Source: Actinomycetota bacterium
GTDB lineage: Bacteria > Actinomycetota > Humimicrobiia > Humimicrobiales > Humimicrobiaceae
Direction of reading: 5' to 3'
Assembly (NCBI GenBank): GCA_028695395.1
Contig: JAQVJB010000061.1
Coordinates: forward strand, 1-11,587
Length of the DNA: 11,587 nt
In this document: positions 1 to 6,703 of the stretch, piece by piece
Layout of the letters: each line of letters starts with the position of its first letter
How positions within the stretch are numbered: the first letter of the stretch is position 1
The notes under the pieces: model-generated
Databases searched by the model: none
What the model was told of the DNA's origin: nothing
The model's input: the letters and a program-made list of their open reading frames with translations, nothing else
Position numbers and translations under genes: made by a program

Positions 1-37
1 AGGAAATAAGATCTACTTAGAACATTTTATTTGTTTT

Positions 38-67
38 AAAAAGCCGGTTTTTTAACCGGCTTTTTTT
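38..67. terminator. Bidirectional intrinsic terminator downstream of rluD
   Basis: A perfect inverted repeat has arms at 38-49 and 54-65, core AAGCCGGTT / AACCGGCTT, with a 4-nt loop. Read on the minus strand it lies 14-16 nt after the rluD stop and the GC stem is followed by five Ts, so it fits the end of the ileS-lspA-rluD unit. Read on the plus strand the GC stem is followed by seven Ts, which would serve equally well or better for a plus-strand gene entering from the left. Confidence 0.85.
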
Positions 68-80
68 CTTGCATATTGAT

Positions 81-1016
81 TTATTTGATTAATTCAAGAC
101 TATTTTTCAAGTCTTCAGGCATTTCATCTTTAATATCTATAATCTTATCAGTAAATGGATGGATGAAAGTAATTCTTGAGGCATGTAAAAAATGTCTTTC
201 AAGCCCAATATTGCCGGCTATAAGCTTCGTCTCCTTATTGCCATAAGTCTTATCTCCTATGACAGGATGGCCTATATGGCTGAAATGCACTCTTATCTGA
301 TGGGTTCTCCCTGTCTTTGGGCAGACTTCTATAAGCGAACAGGACTCATAAGTTTTCAATACTTTAAATTCTGTTTCAGATCTTCTGCCGCTAACTGATA
401 CATCCATCATCTTACGATTCTTTTTTGATCTTGATATAGGAATATCTATAAGTCCTGTTTTTTCTTTAAAATTACCCAGGACAAGCGCGATATAGGTCTT
501 TTTAATTTTTCTATCCTTAAAAAGCAGGGATAGCCTGTTATGTGAAAATAAGTCTTTTGCAATCAGGATGATTCCTGAAGTATCCTTATCAAGCCTGTGT
601 ACAATGCCGGCCCTCGCTCCCTTGTCGAAGCCAATGCTGTCATTATAATAAAGAACTGCGTTTAGAAGAGTATTATCCCTATTGCCGGGAGCAGGATGAA
701 CAACCATGCCTGGGGGCTTTGAGACCGCTAACATATAATCATCTTCATAGATTATATTTATATCGATTTTTTGTGGGGAATACATTATTTCTTCATCAAA
801 AGAATCTATATTGCTTAAAATTATTCTCTCTGTGCCGTCAAGGATATAACTTTTGCTTATGTTTTCCAAGCCACTGACTTTGATTCTTCCTGACTTTATT
901 AATTTCTGTATCCTGCTTCTTGATATGTCAATATCATGTTCAGAAATAAAAATATCTATTCTTTTGCCTTTATCTTTTAATCCTGCAACTATTTCAATAT
1001 GGTTTTTTTTACGCAT
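81..1016 (-). CDS. rluD: RluD-family 23S rRNA pseudouridine synthase
   Basis: 311 residues. Isomerises uridine to pseudouridine, most likely in large-subunit rRNA. An S4 RNA-binding domain lies at about residues 18-60, followed by an RsuA/RluA-type catalytic domain at about 85-290. Visible catalytic-domain motifs are SKPPGMVVHP (99-108), HRLDKDTSG (140-148) with the nucleophilic Asp143, and GRTHQIRVHFSHIGHPVIGD (236-255). Length and architecture are normal for the RluD/YlyB type with S4 domain. The ATG start has AAGGA about 11 nt upstream. It is the last gene of the unit, 41 bp after lspA, an adjacency common in many bacteria. The exact target uridines cannot be read from sequence; RluA/RluC-type paralogues are the alternative assignment. 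Confidence 0.93.
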   Translation of the reverse strand: MRKKNHIEIVAGLKDKGKRIDIFISEHDIDISRSRIQKLIKSGRIKVSGLENISKSYILDGTERIILSNIDSFDEEIMYSPQKIDINIIYEDDYMLAVSKPPGMVVHPAPGNRDNTLLNAVLYYNDSIGFDKGARAGIVHRLDKDTSGIILIAKDLFSHNRLSLLFKDRKIKKTYIALVLGNFKEKTGLIDIPISRSKKNRKMMDVSVSGRRSETEFKVLKTYESCSLIEVCPKTGRTHQIRVHFSHIGHPVIGDKTYGNKETKLIAGNIGLERHFLHASRITFIHPFTDKIIDIKDEMPEDLKNSLELIK

Positions 1017-1057
1017 AAAGGAATTATTCCTTATTATGGAATTTTTGATTAAGATTA

Positions 1058-1570
1058 TCAGTCTTTATTTAAAGATTTTTCTTCTTTTTTAAAAAAGACT
1101 TTCAAGATTATAATAAAAAGAAGTATGAATCCTATTACTAAAAAACTATCTGCTCCATTAAATACCGCAAAGTAATTTACTTGTATAAAATCCGTAACCT
1201 CTCTTAAAAATATCCTGTCAAAAAGATTGCCTGTTGCTCCGCCGAGGATAAATCCAAGAGCTGTATTATATGTAAAAGAATAAATTCTTAAAGTTGCTTT
1301 TAGAATGGCAACAAGAATAATTGCAATAAAAGATATCACAATAAGAATACTCACACTATTCTGGAACATGCCGAAAGCTGCGCCAGTATTTTTTATATGG
1401 GTTATATACAAAAAATTAGGGATTAATTCAATCTGAGCATTAATCTCTACCCTTTCGATAATCATATTTTTTGTAATCTGGTCGATTATTAGCACAGCTA
1501 TTGCGCATAAAGCAAAAACAATATCGAGCTTGAAAAGCTTTAGGTTGTATCTAAATAGTTTCTTAAGCAA
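1058..1570 (-). CDS. lspA: Lipoprotein signal peptidase (signal peptidase II)
   Basis: 170 residues, integral membrane aspartyl protease that removes the signal peptide from diacylglyceryl prolipoproteins at the inner membrane. Four membrane segments can be seen at about residues 16-32, 72-90, 98-116 and 140-160. Family motifs: IIDQITK (28-34), NTGAAFGMF (61-69), GNLFDR (114-119), EVTDFI (124-129) and FNGADS (137-142). By analogy with the Pseudomonas structure as I recall it, Asp127 and Asp141 form the catalytic dyad; Asp118 is also conserved. The start is TTG, chosen because AAGG lies 5 nt upstream and no ATG occurs before the first membrane segment. It starts 2 nt after the ileS stop, so translation is probably coupled. 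Lipoproteins and an Lgt enzyme are expected elsewhere in the genome. Confidence 0.95.
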   Translation of the reverse strand: MLKKLFRYNLKLFKLDIVFALCAIAVLIIDQITKNMIIERVEINAQIELIPNFLYITHIKNTGAAFGMFQNSVSILIVISFIAIILVAILKATLRIYSFTYNTALGFILGGATGNLFDRIFLREVTDFIQVNYFAVFNGADSFLVIGFILLFIIILKVFFKKEEKSLNKD

Positions 1571-1572
1571 TT

Positions 1573-4500
1573 TTACCTTACAACCTTAACTGATATTTTA
1601 ATATTTTCATTGCTGATTCTAATGCTGCTTGCATACATATCATCTTTTGGATTGAAGCTCAATATATTAGACAATGTTTCTTTTTTTATAAATTCCATAT
1701 TATTTTTTATCATATCTTGGACTTCTTTGCTGCATTCTATTTGAGTTTCAATAGTATTTTCAATCTCAAAACCAGCATCTTTTCTAATATTCTGTATGTG
1801 ATGGATTAATTCTCTTATAAAACCTTCTTCTATAAGCTTTTCATCTAATAATGTGTTTAGCCCCACAGTAAGTGCCCCGTCGCTTTCAACACTAATACCT
1901 TCCCTGTCAGCTGACTCGACAAGAATTTCCTCCGGGCTTATTTCATATTGAATAGAATCTATGACAATGGCCAGTATTTTATTATTTTTAACCTTTATCG
2001 CTACTTGTAAGGGATTCTCTTTTAAGAGGGCCTCTCTTATTTTTGGTAAAAAAGCACCATATTTAGCGCCAAGCAATTTCAGATTAGGTTTGATATTATA
2101 TGAGACAAGCTTGTCAAGCGAATCAACAAATGATATTTCTTTTACATTTAGCTCTTCCATTATAATATTTTTAAAATGTCTTATTGCTTTCTCTTCTTTT
2201 TTGTTACCATCCGTAAATATTACTACATTCTTTAATGGCTGCCTTATTTTAAGAGCGGTCTTGCTCCTTATCGCTCTTCCAAGTCCCACTATCTTTCTGG
2301 CAGTATCCATTTTATAGCTCAGTTCATAATCTATTAAATCACTCTGCGCAGCGGGATAGGACTCCAAGTGTACGCTTTTCTTTTTATCATCAAGGACCGA
2401 GGAAAGATTAAGGTATATTTCTTCACTAGTAAAAGGAATATAAGGTGCACTTAGTTTTGATATGTTTAAAAGGCACTCATAAAGTGTAAGATATGCGCTT
2501 ACCTTATCGCTATCTTCTTCGCTTTTCCAGAATCTTCTCCTGCTCCTCCTCACGTACCAGTTTGAAAGATTGTCAATAAATTCCTGAATCATTCTGCCAC
2601 TGTCAGTAACATTGAATTCATCCAGAAGCTCGTTCACTCTTTTTATCGTAATATTCAGTTCAGAAATTATCCATCTATCAAGTTCGCATCTCTCTTTTAC
2701 ATCAAGTTTATATTCAGATGGATTGAAGTTGTCAATATTGGCATAAATTACAAAAAATGAATATGTATTCCAAAATGTCAGCAAAAATTTTCTTATTACT
2801 TCATCAACACCTTTTAATGAAAAATTCTTTGGAAGCCAAGGTGATACGGATGTAAAAAGATACCACCTTAAAGCATCTGCTCCCTGATTGTCAAGGACAT
2901 CCCAAGGCTTTATTATATTTCCTTTGGATTTGCTCATTTTCTGTCCCGATTCATCATTTATAAGCCCTAAGCAAAGAACATTCTTATAGCAAGATTTTTC
3001 AAAAAGGATAGTAGATATTGTCATAAGGGTATAAAACCATCCTCTGGTCTGATCGATTGCCTCGCATATAAAATCTGCCGGAAAATTTGATTCAAATAAT
3101 TCCTTGTTTTCAAAAGGATAATGATACTGGGCATATGGCATCGAGCCCGAATCAAACCATACATCTATTACTTCCGGCGTCCTTTTCATTTCTGAACCGC
3201 AGATATTGCATTTTATCTTTATATTATCAACATAAGGCTTGTGCAGATCTATGTCATCAGGGACATTATCACCTAATTTTTTCAATTCCTCGATACTGCC
3301 GATACAGATCTTATGGCCTGCATCATCCTGCCATATAGGCAGAGGCGTTCCCCAATATCTTTCCCTTGTAAGCGCCCAGTCAATATTATTATCAAGCCAT
3401 TTTCCATATCTGCCATACTTTATGTGCTCAGGATACCAGTTTACATCATCATTAGATTTTAATAATTTTTCTTTTATTTCCGAAGTTCTTATATACCAGC
3501 TTTTTTTAGCATAATAAATAAGCCTGCTGTCGCATCTCCAGCAAAAAGGATACGAGTGTGTTACTTTCTGTGTCTTGAAAAGCAGTTTTCTTTCTTTTAA
3601 ATCTTTTATTATTTCAGGGTTAGCATCATTTATTGCCATCCCTGAAAACTTTTCAACATTACTTTTAAAAAACCCAGACTCATCAACCATCTGGACAACA
3701 GGAAGATTATTTTCTTTACCGACAATCATATCCTCCTCACCAAATGCAGGAGCAATATGCACTATTCCTGTCCCTTCCTGGGCAGAAACATAATCACCGT
3801 GTATGATTTTAAAAGCATTTTTATCTCCTTCAGCAAAATCATAAACAGGTTCATATCTCTCTTCCAGAATGCTGCTGCCTTTTATTCTTTCTAATACTTT
3901 AAAATCAGAGGTAAAATCAAAAACATCCTCTATAAGGTTTTCATCCAGTAATAGCAATTCATTATCATATTTTACCCATGCATAAGTTGCATTTTTATTA
4001 ATTGCACATGCGACATTTGATATTAAAGTCCAAGGAGTCGTCGTCCATACAAGGAGAAATCTGTTTTTTTGATTTTTTAAGGGAAATCTTACTATTACAG
4101 TATGGTCATCAACATCTTTATATCCTTGAGCAACTTCATGAGATGAAAGCGCAGTTCCGCATCTGGGACAGTAAGGCACAATTTTATAACCCTCATATAA
4201 TAATCCCATATCCCATATGCTTTTTAAAATCCACCATATTGTTTCTATATATTCATTCTTAAAAGTAAAATAAGCATTATCAAGATCTATCCAAAAACCT
4301 ATTCTTTCGGTCATTCTTTTCCATTCATCCTCGTACTTCATTACGCTTTCCCTGCAAAGCTTATTGAATTTTTCTATCCCTATCTCTTCTATCTCTTTTT
4401 TGGAATTAATGCCTAATTTTTTTTCAACTTCTATTTCTACCGGAAGTCCGTGCGTATCCCACCCGGCTTTTCTTGCGACATAGTATCCTTTCATAGTCTT

Positions 4501-4713
4501 AAATCTGGGAAAAATATCTTTAAAAATACGCGAAAGCACATGATGGACTCCAGGTGCGCCGTTTGCAGTCGGAGGACCTTCGTAAAATATAAATTTTTCT
4601 TTACCCTTATTTAAATTAAGGCTTTCTTCAAATATCTTTTCTGCTTTCCAGAATTCCAATATCTTTTCTTCAAGCTTGACAAAGCTTACACTGCTTTTTA
4701 CCTTTTTAAACAT
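1573..4713 (-). CDS. ileS: Isoleucyl-tRNA synthetase, type 2 (IleS2), GVHH signature
   Basis: 1046 residues. Charges tRNA-Ile with isoleucine in the cytoplasm. Length, the EGPPTANG opening and lack of a C-terminal zinc finger mark the eukaryote-like type 2 form rather than E. coli-like IleS1. The class I signature is GVHH at residues 55-58 instead of HxGH (see findings). KMSKS is intact at 592-596. The CP1 editing domain spans about 190-400, with WTTTPWT (223-229) and GTGIVHIAPAFGEED (314-328, Asp328 probably the amino-acid anchor). Zinc pairs CxxC at 182/185 and 391/394 are present; a further pair at 502/505 lacks its usual partner pair near 461-464. The anticodon-binding domain begins near 670. 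The ATG has GAGG 10 nt upstream. First gene of an ileS-lspA-rluD unit; no T-box leader is seen. Probably the housekeeping enzyme here, though a second ileS elsewhere cannot be excluded. Confidence 0.97.
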   Translation of the reverse strand: MFKKVKSSVSFVKLEEKILEFWKAEKIFEESLNLNKGKEKFIFYEGPPTANGAPGVHHVLSRIFKDIFPRFKTMKGYYVARKAGWDTHGLPVEIEVEKKLGINSKKEIEEIGIEKFNKLCRESVMKYEDEWKRMTERIGFWIDLDNAYFTFKNEYIETIWWILKSIWDMGLLYEGYKIVPYCPRCGTALSSHEVAQGYKDVDDHTVIVRFPLKNQKNRFLLVWTTTPWTLISNVACAINKNATYAWVKYDNELLLLDENLIEDVFDFTSDFKVLERIKGSSILEERYEPVYDFAEGDKNAFKIIHGDYVSAQEGTGIVHIAPAFGEEDMIVGKENNLPVVQMVDESGFFKSNVEKFSGMAINDANPEIIKDLKERKLLFKTQKVTHSYPFCWRCDSRLIYYAKKSWYIRTSEIKEKLLKSNDDVNWYPEHIKYGRYGKWLDNNIDWALTRERYWGTPLPIWQDDAGHKICIGSIEELKKLGDNVPDDIDLHKPYVDNIKIKCNICGSEMKRTPEVIDVWFDSGSMPYAQYHYPFENKELFESNFPADFICEAIDQTRGWFYTLMTISTILFEKSCYKNVLCLGLINDESGQKMSKSKGNIIKPWDVLDNQGADALRWYLFTSVSPWLPKNFSLKGVDEVIRKFLLTFWNTYSFFVIYANIDNFNPSEYKLDVKERCELDRWIISELNITIKRVNELLDEFNVTDSGRMIQEFIDNLSNWYVRRSRRRFWKSEEDSDKVSAYLTLYECLLNISKLSAPYIPFTSEEIYLNLSSVLDDKKKSVHLESYPAAQSDLIDYELSYKMDTARKIVGLGRAIRSKTALKIRQPLKNVVIFTDGNKKEEKAIRHFKNIIMEELNVKEISFVDSLDKLVSYNIKPNLKLLGAKYGAFLPKIREALLKENPLQVAIKVKNNKILAIVIDSIQYEISPEEILVESADREGISVESDGALTVGLNTLLDEKLIEEGFIRELIHHIQNIRKDAGFEIENTIETQIECSKEVQDMIKNNMEFIKKETLSNILSFNPKDDMYASSIRISNENIKISVKVVR
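1576..1579 (-). promoter_or_regulatory. SD for lspA, inside the 3' end of ileS
   Basis: AAGG on the minus strand lies 5 nt before the TTG codon at 1568-1570 and overlaps the last codons of ileS. It supports the TTG start and translational coupling. Confidence 0.6.
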
Positions 4714-4799
4714 TAATAAAAAACCTCTTTATAATACAAAACATAATAATTATTAAAATGCTGATATAAAATGCCATATCATTGCTGGATATCTTAATG

Positions 4800-4828
4800 A
4801 TTTTATATAAATACGTTTAATTTGTGAA
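4800..4828 (-). promoter_or_regulatory. Candidate sigma70-type promoter for ileS operon
   Basis: Minus strand: -35 TTCACA (4823-4828, 5/6 match), 17-bp spacer, -10 TAAAAT (4800-4805, 5/6 match). It would give a 5' UTR of about 80 nt before the ileS ATG. The surrounding 139-bp gap is very AT-rich, so chance matches are likely. No terminator is visible after the DUF72 gene, so read-through from trxA is also possible. Confidence 0.4.
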
Positions 4829-4852
4829 GTAAAATATTGTATATGAGATTAG

Positions 4853-5632
4853 TTACTCACTGAGCAATAAGTTCTTTAAAATTTCTGCAGACCTTACTGA
4901 TTTAGCTTTATAATGATTATTGAAATATATAAGTGTTTTTTTGCTTTGCTTTAAAGCCTTTGTTATTGCAGGCACCCATTCCTGGAGCTGTTCAGCTTTA
5001 TACATATAATCGTATCTTTCGTATGCCTGCTTATGATTCCACCATTTTTCTTTATTGCGTCCGTGAAATCTTAAATAAAAAGAATCACTGGTGAGAATGT
5101 CTGTTCTTGGAATTAAACCTCTAAGCTCAGGCTCATCGACATTGCAAAAACCAATATTATTGGCTTGTAAGAAATTCAGGACTGCATCTTTTAGCCAGTC
5201 TTTATTTCTAAATTCCATAACTAATTCATCCTGCTCAAAATTCATTTTCAAATATTTCAGATAATCAAGGTTTTTGTTACAAAATTTGAAAGAATAAGGA
5301 AACTGGAACAATAAAGCTCCTATCTTCCCGGTTTTTTTTAAAGGAATTAATGCTTTCTTAAATGAATCAATATCATCTTTGCCTGCATCCCGGGTATGCG
5401 TAATCGACGAATGCGCTTTTATTGAAAAAATAAAACCATCCTTTGTTTTGCTTTCCATCTTTGAAACCATAGAGGCATTTGGAATGAAATAATATGTGGA
5501 ATTTATCTCAACAGTATCAAAAAACATGCTGTAATAATTGAGATACCCTGCCGGACCAGTACCGGCAGGGTAAAAACTTTCTTCCCAGTCTTTATAAGAA
5601 TATCCTGAGGTCCCTATAAAAAGACTTTGCAT
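4853..5632 (-). CDS. DUF72 (YecE-like) family protein, TIM-barrel fold
   Basis: 259 residues, a full-length member of the DUF72/YecE family, widespread and of unknown biochemical function. Signatures along the chain: IGTSGYSYKDW near the N-terminus, VEINSTYYFIP (about 41-51), FIFSIKAHSSITH, LLFQFPYSF, MEFRNKDW, NVDEP, FYLRFHGRN, and YFNNHYKAKSVRSA near the C-terminus. It is soluble, with no signal peptide. Start: this ATG gives the canonical family N-terminus, yet the 19 nt between the trxA stop and it (all A/T) contain no Shine-Dalgarno. Codons about 21-30 lie in a perfect GC-rich inverted repeat encoding the stretch around PAGTGPAG, where family members usually have a variable loop. It follows trxA and is probably co-transcribed with it; the pairing alone does not define a role. 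Confidence 0.93.
   Translation of the reverse strand: MQSLFIGTSGYSYKDWEESFYPAGTGPAGYLNYYSMFFDTVEINSTYYFIPNASMVSKMESKTKDGFIFSIKAHSSITHTRDAGKDDIDSFKKALIPLKKTGKIGALLFQFPYSFKFCNKNLDYLKYLKMNFEQDELVMEFRNKDWLKDAVLNFLQANNIGFCNVDEPELRGLIPRTDILTSDSFYLRFHGRNKEKWWNHKQAYERYDYMYKAEQLQEWVPAITKALKQSKKTLIYFNNHYKAKSVRSAEILKNLLLSE
5544..5572. repeat. Perfect 11-bp inverted repeat (7-nt loop) inside DUF72 gene
   Basis: TACCCTGCCGG at 5544-5554 and CCGGCAGGGTA at 5562-5572 are exact reverse complements around ACCAGTA. The arms are GC-rich in an otherwise AT-rich gene, 60-88 nt into the coding sequence. No T-run follows on the coding strand, so it does not look like a terminator. It could form a strong mRNA hairpin or be a palindromic repeat family member. 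Confidence 0.75.
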
Positions 5633-5651
5633 TTTTTATTAAAATATAATT

Positions 5652-5969
5652 TTAAATAAATGTATCTATCTCACTGAGTATCCTGTCTTTGGACATAGCA
5701 CCAACTAGCTTTTTAGCAACTTGTCCATCCTTGAAAAGAAGTAATGTAGGAATGCTTGTTATACTGAATTTAATAGCTGTATCTCTATTCTCGTCAACAT
5801 TAAGCTTTCCGACTTTTAAAACACCTTTTTTTTCTTCTGATAATTTCTCAACTTCAGGTGTAATCATCTTGCACGGACCACACCAAACAGCCCAAAAATC
5901 TACAAGAACCGGGATGTCCGATTTTATGACTTCACTTTCAAAGTTTGAATCAGTAAATTCTGCTACCAT
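5652..5969 (-). CDS. trxA: Thioredoxin
   Basis: 105 residues, single thioredoxin domain, cytoplasmic (no signal peptide). It reduces protein disulfides using electrons from thioredoxin reductase, which is not in this window. The active site WCGPC is at residues 29-33 (Cys30 and Cys33), the buried Asp24 lies in VDFWA, and the cis-proline is Pro74 in SIPTLLLF. Length is typical of bacterial TrxA (about 105-110). The ATG start is set by a strong AGGAGG 8 nt upstream. The stop lies 19 nt before the DUF72 gene, and a plausible promoter sits upstream at 6003-6032, so trxA is probably the first gene of a trxA-DUF72 unit. A specialised thioredoxin-like protein is possible but nothing in the sequence suggests it. 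Confidence 0.97.
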   Translation of the reverse strand: MVAEFTDSNFESEVIKSDIPVLVDFWAVWCGPCKMITPEVEKLSEEKKGVLKVGKLNVDENRDTAIKFSITSIPTLLLFKDGQVAKKLVGAMSKDRILSEIDTFI

Positions 5970-5977
5970 TATTTCTC

Positions 5978-5983
5978 CCTCCT
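5978..5983 (-). promoter_or_regulatory. Strong SD for trxA
   Basis: AGGAGG on the minus strand, 8 nt before the trxA ATG. It contrasts with the absence of any SD before the next gene downstream and before the 82-residue gene upstream. Confidence 0.8.
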
Positions 5984-6002
5984 AAATTTGACTTAAGCTA
6001 TA

Positions 6003-6032
6003 ATTTTAAACAAAAATTTTTATGATTGTAAA
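6003..6032 (-). promoter_or_regulatory. Candidate promoter for trxA
   Basis: Minus strand: -35 TTTACA (6027-6032, 5/6), 18-bp spacer, -10 TAAAAT (6003-6008, 5/6). Predicted start is about 25-30 nt before the trxA ATG, leaving room for the SD. The region is AT-rich, so this is tentative. Confidence 0.4.
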
Positions 6033-6060
6033 TATTAATTATTTATTTTATAAAAAAAAT

Positions 6061-6309
6061 TTAAAAATATTCGACTATTTCAATCTTATTGGCGTTTATA
6101 AGAACAATGTCGCGCTTTTGTAAATCTTCTTTATCTTCATTAGAATAATTTATCGGATAAATAATAGCATCAGTTATCGGAATGAATTTATCCATTTGCG
6201 CAGTAAAAAAATCACTAAGCCTGCCTTCTGCCATATGATGGACATATCCTACTATAACAGCACTATCGGTCTTTATTCTGACCTTTGTTTTTTCTTTATT
6301 TATATGCAT
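6061..6309 (-). CDS. Small protein of unknown function (DUF6812-like)
   Basis: 82 residues, soluble, no cysteine, no signal peptide or membrane segment. The pattern looks beta-rich: a charged start, then KVRIKTDSAVIVGYVHH (9-25), a GRLSDFF motif (29-35), KFIPITDAIIY (41-51) and a C-terminal strand IVLINANKIEIVEYF. The LSD...KFIPITDA pattern resembles small bacterial proteins I associate with DUF6812; I am not sure of that name and no function is known to me. No SD precedes the ATG, but a perfect TATAAT lies 12-17 nt upstream, so the transcript may be nearly leaderless. It lies between trxA (91 bp downstream) and a divergently transcribed six-cysteine gene. No later in-frame ATG would preserve the conserved-looking N-terminal strand. 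Confidence 0.7.
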   Translation of the reverse strand: MHINKEKTKVRIKTDSAVIVGYVHHMAEGRLSDFFTAQMDKFIPITDAIIYPINYSNEDKEDLQKRDIVLINANKIEIVEYF

Positions 6310-6320
6310 AAACCAATGAA

Positions 6321-6347
6321 ATTATAAGGTTCTATATTATTCGTCAG
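6321..6347 (-). promoter_or_regulatory. Candidate promoter for the 82-residue gene
   Basis: A perfect TATAAT -10 (6321-6326) on the minus strand has a weak CTGACG -35-like element at 6342-6347 and a short 15-bp spacer. Transcription would begin near 6313-6315, leaving only about 5 nt before the ATG. Confidence 0.4.
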
Positions 6348-6423
6348 TTAATAATAGCAGAGCCTAAAAACCAAGTCAATTTGCATAAAATATAATATAT
6401 ATCAATAATATTTATTAATAGTA

Positions 6424-6457
6424 TTGAAATATAATATTTATTTGGTTAATATTATAT
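6424..6457 (+). promoter_or_regulatory. Candidate promoter/operator for the 69-residue gene
   Basis: Plus strand: TTGAAA (6424-6429, 5/6) and, after 17 bp, TAATAT (6447-6452, 4/6). A perfect 10-bp inverted repeat, ATATAATATT with a 9-nt spacer and AATATTATAT (6429-6457), overlaps the spacer and -10, as an operator might. All arms are A/T only, so chance is a serious alternative. Confidence 0.3.
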
Positions 6458-6491
6458 ATGTGATTTTTATTAAAAAAAGGAAGAAGGAAAA

Positions 6492-6701
6492 ATGTATAAA
6501 TGTATGGATTGCGGAAATTGCGATAAATTCATTGGAATTGCCTATGAGAAAGGTGAAGCAATAATAGAAAAGGATCATAGTCCTGATAATTGCTCAAGGC
6601 AATATTCCTGGATATTTTTTATTTCAGACAAACACTGGGAATATGACTACAAGGTTAAAAAATGTTTTTATTGCAATTCTACAAATATCAAAATAGTTTA
6701 A
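6492..6701 (+). CDS. Six-cysteine small protein, putative metal-binding
   Basis: 69 residues, the only plus-strand gene. Cysteines sit at 4, 7 and 10 (CxxCxxC in KCMDCGNC), 34, and 58 and 61 (CFYC). Paired CxxC knuckles at both ends, each near a short strand, suggest a zinc-ribbon fold or an Fe-S site; this is inferred from spacing only. The middle (35-55) is aromatic-rich (SWIFFISDKHWEYDY). No signal peptide or membrane helix. The ATG is preceded by two AAGGA sequences (6477-6481 and 6484-6488), so translation is well supported. It diverges from the 82-residue gene and converges on the nucleotidyltransferase gene with 2 bp between stops and no terminator. I do not recognise a named family. 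Confidence 0.72.
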   Translation: MYKCMDCGNCDKFIGIAYEKGEAIIEKDHSPDNCSRQYSWIFFISDKHWEYDYKVKKCFYCNSTNIKIV

Positions 6702-6703
6702 TC

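Larger units (their letters stand above)
6310..6491. other. Divergent AT-rich intergenic region with symmetric repeats
   Basis: This is the longest non-coding stretch in the window (182 bp), between the starts of the minus-strand 82-residue gene and the plus-strand 69-residue gene. It holds candidate promoters for both, a 12-bp direct repeat ATAATATTTATT (6405-6416 and 6431-6442) and a 10-bp inverted repeat (6429-6438 with 6448-6457). No ORF or RNA gene is recognisable. Confidence 0.5.

Noticed and set aside
853..1092. Plus-strand hydrophobic ORF across the rluD-lspA junction
   Set aside because: It is an antisense shadow of AT-rich coding sequence; the hydrophobicity comes from reading Lys/Asn/Glu-rich codons backwards.
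3087..3514. Plus-strand ORFs within ileS
   Set aside because: They lie fully inside a strongly conserved gene on the other strand, show no family motifs and no good SD.
4714..4852. T-box or other amino-acid-responsive leader upstream of ileS
   Set aside because: The gap is only 139 bp, has no T-box consensus, no GC-rich antiterminator and no terminator hairpin.
5544..5572. The DUF72 inverted repeat as an intrinsic terminator
   Set aside because: No T-run follows on the minus strand (the sequence after it is ATCTCAATTA), and it lies well inside an intact gene.
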